A stretch of DNA of 38,326 nucleotides from Treponema sp. GTDB lineage: Bacteria; Spirochaetota; Spirochaetia; Treponematales; Treponemataceae. Numbering within the stretch: position 1 is the first letter of the stretch; each line of letters starts with the position of its first letter. A program made the translations under genes and the position numbers. This document shows positions 33,113 through 38,326 of the stretch, piece by piece. The notes under the pieces were generated by a model. That model made no database searches and was not told where the DNA came from. It saw only the letters and a program-made list of their open reading frames with translations. The stretch is taken from positions 1-38,326 of the forward strand of contig JAEESN010000021.1 in the NCBI GenBank assembly GCA_016286365.1. Reading direction: 5' to 3'.

Positions 33113-34951
33113 ATGAAAAACAATAAAATTCCAGCCAGAAAAGATGTTCCACAAAAAGACAAATGGAACTTATCTTCAATTTATAAATCAGATGATGATT
33201 GGGAAAACGCTCTTAAAAAGCTTCCCGAATTAACAGACAAAGCAGCCTCTTTTAAAGGAAAGTTTTCAGAATCAGATAAAACTTTTTTAAATGCATTAAA
33301 AGCTTTGGAAGAAGTAAACCTTTTGATGGAGACAGTCTATCACTACGCTTCATTACAGCACGAAGCAGATGAAGATGATCCAAAAGCAACAGATCGCGAA
33401 GGCCGAGCAATGATGGCTTATACCCAGATGCAGGCAGCTTTAAGCTTTGTTGAACCGGAAATCCAGGAGATGGATGAAGCAAAACTCCGCGAATGGATTA
33501 ATCTTCCTTCTTTTGCTGATTATAAAATATACATCGAAAAACTCCTTCACTTTAAAAAATATATTTTGAGCGAAAAAGAAGAACGAATCCTTTCACTCCA
33601 GATGCAGACAGCACAGACTCCAGACACAGTTTTTTCTGTTTTAACAAACGTCGATATAAACAAAACCTTTGGTACAGTAAAGATTGACGGAAAAGAGCAG
33701 CCTCTTACAGAAACAACCTGGGGCGTTATGATGCATAATCACGACAGAAAGGTTCGCGAAGAAGCATATAAAAAATTCTATGCAAAATACGAAGAGCATC
33801 AAAACTCCATTGCAGCTCTTTATGCAGGTAGCGTAAATCAGGATGTATTTAATGTACGTGCGCGCGGATACGATTCATCGCTCCAGGCAGCACTTTACGG
33901 AAACAAGGTTCCTCTTTCTGTTTATCACAATCTTATTGACTGCATTCATAAAAATCTGGACACCCTGCATGATTATTATTCTCTAAGGAAAAAGGCACTG
34001 GGATTAAAAGAACTTCGCCACTATGATGTTTATGTTCCTCTTGTAAAATCTGTGGAAACAAGAACAACCTACGAAGAATCAGTAGAAATCTGCCGTAACG
34101 CACTTGCCCCTCTTGGAAAAGAATACACAGACCGATTGTGTAACGGACTTTTAAACGGATGGGCAGACCGCTACGAAAATATAGGAAAAAGAAGCGGAGC
34201 TTTCAGTTCGGGCTCTTACATCGGAGACCCGTTCATCCTTTTAAATTACAACGAAGAAAATATCCGCGATGTATTTACAATGGCACACGAAGGTGGACAC
34301 AGCATGCACAGTTGGTACTCTGTTCACAATAATCCTTTTATGTGCTACGACTACACAATCTTCGAAGCAGAGGTTGCATCAACCTTTAACGAAGAGCTCG
34401 TTTTCAAATATCTTTTGAGTCAGGCAGAACAGGGAAAGGATGCAAACGGAAAACCGTGTAAGGATGCAAAAGCTTTAAGAAAATATCTTTTAGCAATGCG
34501 TGCCGATGACATTCTTGCTACCCTCCACCGCCAGACAATGTTTGCAGAATTTGAATTAAAGGCTCACGAATTTGTTGAACAGGGAACTCCTCTTACGGCA
34601 GAGCTTCTCCGCAAAACTTACCGTGAACTTCTGGAATTATATTTTGGACCAGAAATGCATTTTGAATCAAACAGCGATATGGAGGGCTCGAGGATTCCTC
34701 ACTTCTACAGCGCATTCTATGTTTATAAATATGCAACAGGAATTTCTGCGGCTCTTGCCCTTGCCCAGCGTGTTACAACCGGCGGAGAAAAAGAGCGCGA
34801 AGACTACTTTAAATTCTTAAAAAGCGGCGGCTCACGTTACCCTATCGAAAGCCTTAAGATTGCGGGAGTTGATATGGAAAGTGTAGAACCGGTACAGGCA
34901 GCATGCGATACATTTAAAAAGATTGTGGACGAGCTCAAGACTCTTTTGTAA
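33113..34951 (+). CDS. pepF: Oligoendopeptidase F
   Basis: This 612-residue M3 family zinc peptidase has the active-site motif HEGGH (H392-H396) in MAHEGGHSMHSWY, with the third ligand glutamate in the downstream IFEAEVASTFNEE segment. The N-terminal region (DKWNLSSIYKSDDDW, then YHYASLQHEADEDD) is typical of PepF, which cleaves peptides of about 7-17 residues in the cytoplasm. The ATG at 33113 is preferred, since the -10 hexamer of the best promoter covers the ATG at 33104. No Shine-Dalgarno sequence is present. The Gph-like gene follows after 65 bases. Confidence 0.95.
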   Translation: MKNNKIPARKDVPQKDKWNLSSIYKSDDDWENALKKLPELTDKAASFKGKFSESDKTFLNALKALEEVNLLMETVYHYASLQHEADEDDPKATDREGRAMMAYTQMQAALSFVEPEIQEMDEAKLREWINLPSFADYKIYIEKLLHFKKYILSEKEERILSLQMQTAQTPDTVFSVLTNVDINKTFGTVKIDGKEQPLTETTWGVMMHNHDRKVREEAYKKFYAKYEEHQNSIAALYAGSVNQDVFNVRARGYDSSLQAALYGNKVPLSVYHNLIDCIHKNLDTLHDYYSLRKKALGLKELRHYDVYVPLVKSVETRTTYEESVEICRNALAPLGKEYTDRLCNGLLNGWADRYENIGKRSGAFSSGSYIGDPFILLNYNEENIRDVFTMAHEGGHSMHSWYSVHNNPFMCYDYTIFEAEVASTFNEELVFKYLLSQAEQGKDANGKPCKDAKALRKYLLAMRADDILATLHRQTMFAEFELKAHEFVEQGTPLTAELLRKTYRELLELYFGPEMHFESNSDMEGSRIPHFYSAFYVYKYATGISAALALAQRVTTGGEKEREDYFKFLKSGGSRYPIESLKIAGVDMESVEPVQAACDTFKKIVDELKTLL

Positions 34952-35016
34952 TCTTTACGGGATATTCTAACAGATTTATAAACATCTTAACCGGGCGTTT
35001 TTTTTTGGAGCATAAA

Positions 35017-35670
35017 ATGAAATACAGACTCGCAGTTTTCGACATGGACGGAACAATTCTCAATACAATAGAAGACATTGCAGACAGTGCAAATTTCTTC
35101 TGCAAAAAATACGGCTTTCCCGAGCACACTTACGAAGAATATAAATATTTTGTAGGAAACGGACTTCCAAAGATGCTTTCACGTGCATTGCCGGAGGGGA
35201 TTGAAGAATCAGAGTTTCAGAAAATCTTAAAAGAATTTCTTGATTACTATCCTTCGCACTCTGCAATTAAAACAAGAGCTTACGACGGAATTGTTGAATG
35301 CATAAAGGAACTCAAAAAAAATAACATCATCACCGCGGTGAATACAAACAAAATCGAAAACGCTGCGATTGACCTCTGCAATACATATTTCCCCGACTGC
35401 TTTGACATCATAAGCGGAGCAAGAGACGGCGTTCCACCAAAACCAGCCCCGGATGGAATCTTCGAAATTCTTTCTAAAGCGGGGATAACAGACAGAAACA
35501 CAGCCTGCTATATCGGCGACTCTGATGTTGATTTACAGACCGGTCTTAATTCCTCCCTCGATTTTATAGGCGTTGACTGGGGCTTCCGCGGAAAGTCTTT
35601 TCTTTTAGAGCACGGAGCCAAAACAGTTGTTATGAATCCAGTGGAGCTTAAAAAAATCCTTTTGGGATAG
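35017..35670 (+). CDS. HAD phosphatase, phosphoglycolate phosphatase-like
   Basis: This 217-residue HAD hydrolase has motif I in VFDMDGTILNT (nucleophile and acid aspartates), motif II in NTNK, the lysine in KPAPDGIFEI and motif III in YIGDSDVDLQTG. A helical cap (about 20-85) is inserted after motif I, as in Gph/PgmB-type enzymes. The substrate could be phosphoglycolate, pyrophosphate or a sugar phosphate. The start at the ATG at 35017 is set by GGAG six bases before it; an in-frame TTG at 35005 is less likely. It is probably co-transcribed with pepF. Confidence 0.9.
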   Translation: MKYRLAVFDMDGTILNTIEDIADSANFFCKKYGFPEHTYEEYKYFVGNGLPKMLSRALPEGIEESEFQKILKEFLDYYPSHSAIKTRAYDGIVECIKELKKNNIITAVNTNKIENAAIDLCNTYFPDCFDIISGARDGVPPKPAPDGIFEILSKAGITDRNTACYIGDSDVDLQTGLNSSLDFIGVDWGFRGKSFLLEHGAKTVVMNPVELKKILLG

Positions 35671-35743
35671 ATTCAATCTAAAGCGCCGCATGTATTCATG
35701 CATTCACGGATGTCATCCCCGCGCCCTTAAAATCCTGTTCTTC

Positions 35744-35772
35744 TTTTCACGCTCATAACTTTTTACTATAAT
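35744..35772 (+). promoter_or_regulatory. Promoter of mnmG
   Basis: TTTTCA (35744-35749), a 17-base spacer and a perfect TATAAT (35767-35772) end 10 bases before the mnmG ATG. The rest of the gap after the phosphatase gene shows nothing recognisable. Confidence 0.65.
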
Positions 35773-35782
35773 ACAACGTATT

Positions 35783-37846
35783 ATGCCTGGTTTTTATGAT
35801 TATTATGATGTAGCCGTTGTTGGTGCAGGACACGCCGGAATAGAAGCGGGACTTGCCTGTGCCAGAATGGGACTTAAAACAGTTTTGATTACTCAGACTC
35901 CCGATGCAATTGCCCGCATGAGCTGTAATCCTTCGATCGGAGGAATTGCAAAAGGAAACATAGTCCGCGAAATAGATGCCCTTGGCGGCGAAATGGCAAA
36001 ACTCATCGATAATTCAATGATTCAGTTCCGAATGCTCAATAAAAGCCGTGGTCCTGCAGTTCAGGCACCAAGAAGCCAGGCCGATAAAATCACTTATTCA
36101 ATGCTCGCAAGAAAAACCTGCGAAAAAACACCGAACCTCTACACCCTTATGGATACGGTTATAGATATCCTTACAACAGCAAGTTCAACTCCACTTCCAC
36201 CCGATTCAGACAGTCAGGCAGAAAAAGGAACAATCCCGGGAGAAAGCCGCAATGCCGGACAGACAGAAGCCGCAAAATCAGGGATGAGGCAGAAGGTAAC
36301 CGGTGTTGTAACCGAAAGAGGAAGAATAATTCCCGTACGCTCGGTCGTTTTAACAACAGGGACATTCCTTGGCGGAAGAATCTTCATCGGTGAATACGAT
36401 GCTCCATGCGGAAGAGTCGGAGAACCTGCAGCTTATGGATTAACAGAAAGCCTTCACCGCCTTGGATTTACAACAGGACGATTAAAAACCGGAACACCTC
36501 CGAGAATCTTAAGAAAGACAGTTGATTTTTCAAAGCTCGAAGAACAGCCTGGAGACGAGGATGTAATTCCATTCAGTTTTGAAAATAAAGAAATAAACCG
36601 CCCGATGGTTCCTTGCCACATAGTTTTTACAAACGAAGAAACACATAAAATCATCCGCGACAACATCGGACGCTCGCCTTTATACTCAGGAAAAATCAGC
36701 GGAATAGGCCCACGCTATTGCCCTTCAATCGAAGACAAGGTAATGCGTTTTAAGGAAAGAGACCGCCATCAGATTTTTGTAGAGCCGGAAGGACTCGAAA
36801 CAGACGAAATCTATTTAAACGGACTTTCTTCATCACTGCCCGAAAGCGTTCAGGATGCATTCATGCGCACAATGACAGGATTTGAAAACGCCGTACAGAG
36901 CCGACCGGGTTATGCCGTAGAATATGATTTTGTTGAACCAACCCAGCTTTATCCTTCACTCGAAACAAAACGCGTAGCAGGACTTTTTAATGCCGGACAG
37001 ATAAACGGAACAAGCGGATACGAAGAAGCTGCCGGCCAGGGACTTGTAGCCGGAATGAATGCAGGTCTTTACGCACGCGAACACATAAAACTCTGCGGAC
37101 CACTTTCTAAGCTTCCTTCAACTATGAACGGGGTGCCGGCAAGCATGTCGGAAGGTGCATTCAGACCAAAGGCCGATATGACCGCAGAAGAAAAACATCA
37201 GTTTGCAGAAAATTCCGCAAAGCAGACAAAAGAATTAAATGAATACATCGCAAAAATCCAGAGCGATGCAGGATATAAATCCTTCGAAAATATTCCAGAA
37301 TACGAGCCTGTAATTCTTGGAAGAGACGAAGCATACATCGGAGTTTTGATCGATGACCTTGTAACTCTTGGAACAAAAGAACCATACCGAATGTTCACAG
37401 CACGTGCAGAATACCGACTGAAACTCCGCCACGACACTGCCGACAGACGACTTGCAAAATACGCCTTCCGCGCGGGACTAAAAAATCAGGCCCAGTTTGA
37501 TGCAGTAAACGAAAAATATGCAAAGCTTGCCGAAATCGAAGCGCTCCTTCTTAAAAAGCCGAATGCAGAAAACCCGGGCTACCCCGAAGATGAATGGGAA
37601 GAAGCAAAAATCGAAGTTAAATATAAGTATTATATAGAAAAGCAGGACCGCCGCGTAGAAAAACTCCACCGCATGGAAAACACAAAAATCCCTGCAAACT
37701 TTGATTATTCAAAAATCCCGTCGCTTTCCGCAGAATCCCGCACAAAACTCGAAGCCATCCGCCCCGTAACCCTGGGCCAGGCCAACCGAATCAGCGGCAT
37801 CCGCAACAGCGACATCATGCTGCTCATGGTTTATTTGAAAAGATAA
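35783..37846 (+). CDS. mnmG: tRNA uridine 5-carboxymethylaminomethyl modification enzyme MnmG (GidA)
   Basis: This 687-residue MnmG begins with the FAD-binding VVGAGHAGIEAG, followed by SCNPSIGGIAKGN (conserved C48), GTPPRI and RYCPSIEDK (second conserved cysteine, C313). The C-terminal helical domain ends NSDIMLLMVYLKR. With MnmE it modifies U34 of certain tRNAs using FAD and methylene-tetrahydrofolate. It is about 50 residues longer than usual. A low-complexity Ser/Pro/Asp-rich insertion at about 131-168 (after DTVIDIL) explains most of this. No Shine-Dalgarno sequence is present, and the leader would be only three or four bases. Confidence 0.97.
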   Translation: MPGFYDYYDVAVVGAGHAGIEAGLACARMGLKTVLITQTPDAIARMSCNPSIGGIAKGNIVREIDALGGEMAKLIDNSMIQFRMLNKSRGPAVQAPRSQADKITYSMLARKTCEKTPNLYTLMDTVIDILTTASSTPLPPDSDSQAEKGTIPGESRNAGQTEAAKSGMRQKVTGVVTERGRIIPVRSVVLTTGTFLGGRIFIGEYDAPCGRVGEPAAYGLTESLHRLGFTTGRLKTGTPPRILRKTVDFSKLEEQPGDEDVIPFSFENKEINRPMVPCHIVFTNEETHKIIRDNIGRSPLYSGKISGIGPRYCPSIEDKVMRFKERDRHQIFVEPEGLETDEIYLNGLSSSLPESVQDAFMRTMTGFENAVQSRPGYAVEYDFVEPTQLYPSLETKRVAGLFNAGQINGTSGYEEAAGQGLVAGMNAGLYAREHIKLCGPLSKLPSTMNGVPASMSEGAFRPKADMTAEEKHQFAENSAKQTKELNEYIAKIQSDAGYKSFENIPEYEPVILGRDEAYIGVLIDDLVTLGTKEPYRMFTARAEYRLKLRHDTADRRLAKYAFRAGLKNQAQFDAVNEKYAKLAEIEALLLKKPNAENPGYPEDEWEEAKIEVKYKYYIEKQDRRVEKLHRMENTKIPANFDYSKIPSLSAESRTKLEAIRPVTLGQANRISGIRNSDIMLLMVYLKR

Positions 37847-37870
37847 TATACAATTAATCTTATTTCATAC

Positions 37871-38083
37871 TTTTTATAATACGTGTTCTTGCCGTATTTA
37901 TAAAATCGCTCCCGCAGAGAACCACATTTTGCATGTGCTATGCGTACTTATAAAAACTCTCACGCAAAGAACCACATTTTGCTCTGCTAAAACACGCGCC
38001 GCAAAATGTGAACCTTTGCTCCGAGTTTTTATAACACGTATATATAAAATGATTTTTTTAAAGCGGTTTTATAATACGGATAT
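37871..38083. repeat. Direct and inverted repeat cluster downstream of mnmG
   Basis: Two 50-bp units (from 37894 and 37944) share GTA(T/C)TTATAAAA and AGAACCACATTTTGC (37918-37932 and 37968-37982). A third unit is inverted: GCAAAATGTG (38001) to TTTTTATAACACGTAT (to 38041). The second and third units together form an imperfect hairpin of about 100 bases. Related TTTTTATAATACGTG (37871) and TTTTATAATACGG (38067) pieces flank the cluster. No gene is visible from 37847 to 38231. Confidence 0.75.
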
Positions 38084-38231
38084 TTTGACGGTTAAGGAAA
38101 AATAATCTTATGTGTTTTTATGATATACTATCTTCTTTTGCGCGGAGGGAATTTGGAAGAGAATTGTTATATTACAGATAGGATTTGGGCTTAGTCCCTC
38201 AAATCGCAATTTGTAGGAAGAAGGAAATTCC

Positions 38232-38324
38232 TCATAACTGTAAAGAATTATAAAAAATATTTATACGATTATCTATTTCTTTCTTTTCCTCTTGAGTCGG
38301 ATTTGTGAGAATAATACATCCTTT
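38232..38324 (-). CDS. Possible C-terminal end of a leftward gene entering from beyond the window
   Basis: On the minus strand one frame is open from the window edge for 30 codons (GCIILTNPTQEEKKEIDNRI in the first part) and stops at 38232. The composition looks protein-like, but chance is possible in such AT-rich DNA. Confidence 0.25.
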   Translation of the reverse strand, partial: KGCIILTNPTQEEKKEIDNRINIFYNSLQL

Positions 38325-38326
38325 AG

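Noticed and set aside
38182..38205. Imperfect hairpin GATTTG/CAAATC near the right edge.
   Set aside because: The stem has a bulge and no T run on either strand, and no gene end is firmly placed beside it.

Overview
The window reads as a chromosomal stretch of a host-associated spirochaete, most probably a Treponema. The composition is moderately AT-rich, with many A/T tracts between genes. The gene set includes a very large membrane-anchored TPR protein resembling the spirochaete periplasmic flagellar collar protein FlcA, secreted proteins of types common in Treponema (SUMF1-fold, DUF2259-like, LTD-like), relaxed spirochaetal lipoboxes and stand-alone housekeeping genes. The genus is inferred from these protein families, since no rRNA or tRNA lies in the window. 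I see no prophage, transposase, CRISPR array or tRNA.

Layout. Positions 1-4172 are a leftward run: hisC, a YfcE-like phosphoesterase, a secreted SUMF1-fold protein, a beta-lactamase-fold serine hydrolase and the first 20 codons of a membrane protein. A divergent promoter with a conspicuous operator array then drives a rightward three-gene envelope-stress-type module: PadR regulator, HAAS/DUF1700-like membrane protein and DUF4097-like beta-repeat protein (4190-6392). Next come an unrecognised 630-residue protein, ssb, a leftward U32 (RlhA-like) protein, two secreted leftward proteins, an 8-TM protein, and the flcA-like gene translationally coupled to a polyprenol/dolichol-kinase-like gene. From 18.7 to 20.4 kb a secreted CBM48-like protein is paired with a radical SAM/SPASM protein. 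These are followed leftward by an ornithine/diamino-acid decarboxylase, yccF, gap, a stand-alone SpoT-like HD protein, an EamA/DMT transporter coupled to a lipoprotein, valS, and a heterodimeric ABC exporter pair. The right end is rightward: pepF, a Gph-like phosphatase and mnmG, then a repeat-rich non-coding edge.

How genes work together. The clearest functional units are the PadR module, with its own promoter and three 14-bp-phased operator repeats; the two overlapping ABC half-transporters, with complementary degenerate and consensus ATP sites; the flcA-kinase overlap; and the CBM48-radical SAM pair. Several first genes have a -10-like hexamer 6-10 bases before the ATG and no Shine-Dalgarno sequence, which suggests leaderless or nearly leaderless mRNAs. 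Genes inside operons have good Shine-Dalgarno sites.

The most unusual non-coding structures are three. (i) A mirror-symmetric array between valS and the ABC genes (28779-29145) has alternating GGCC-type and GCTCC-type units radiating outward from a terminator hairpin. (ii) Downstream of gap there is a near-perfect 36-bp copy of the gap 3' end with its own terminator, plus an inverted 20-bp copy and strong hairpins (22235-22518). (iii) A direct-plus-inverted repeat cluster lies after mnmG (37871-38083).
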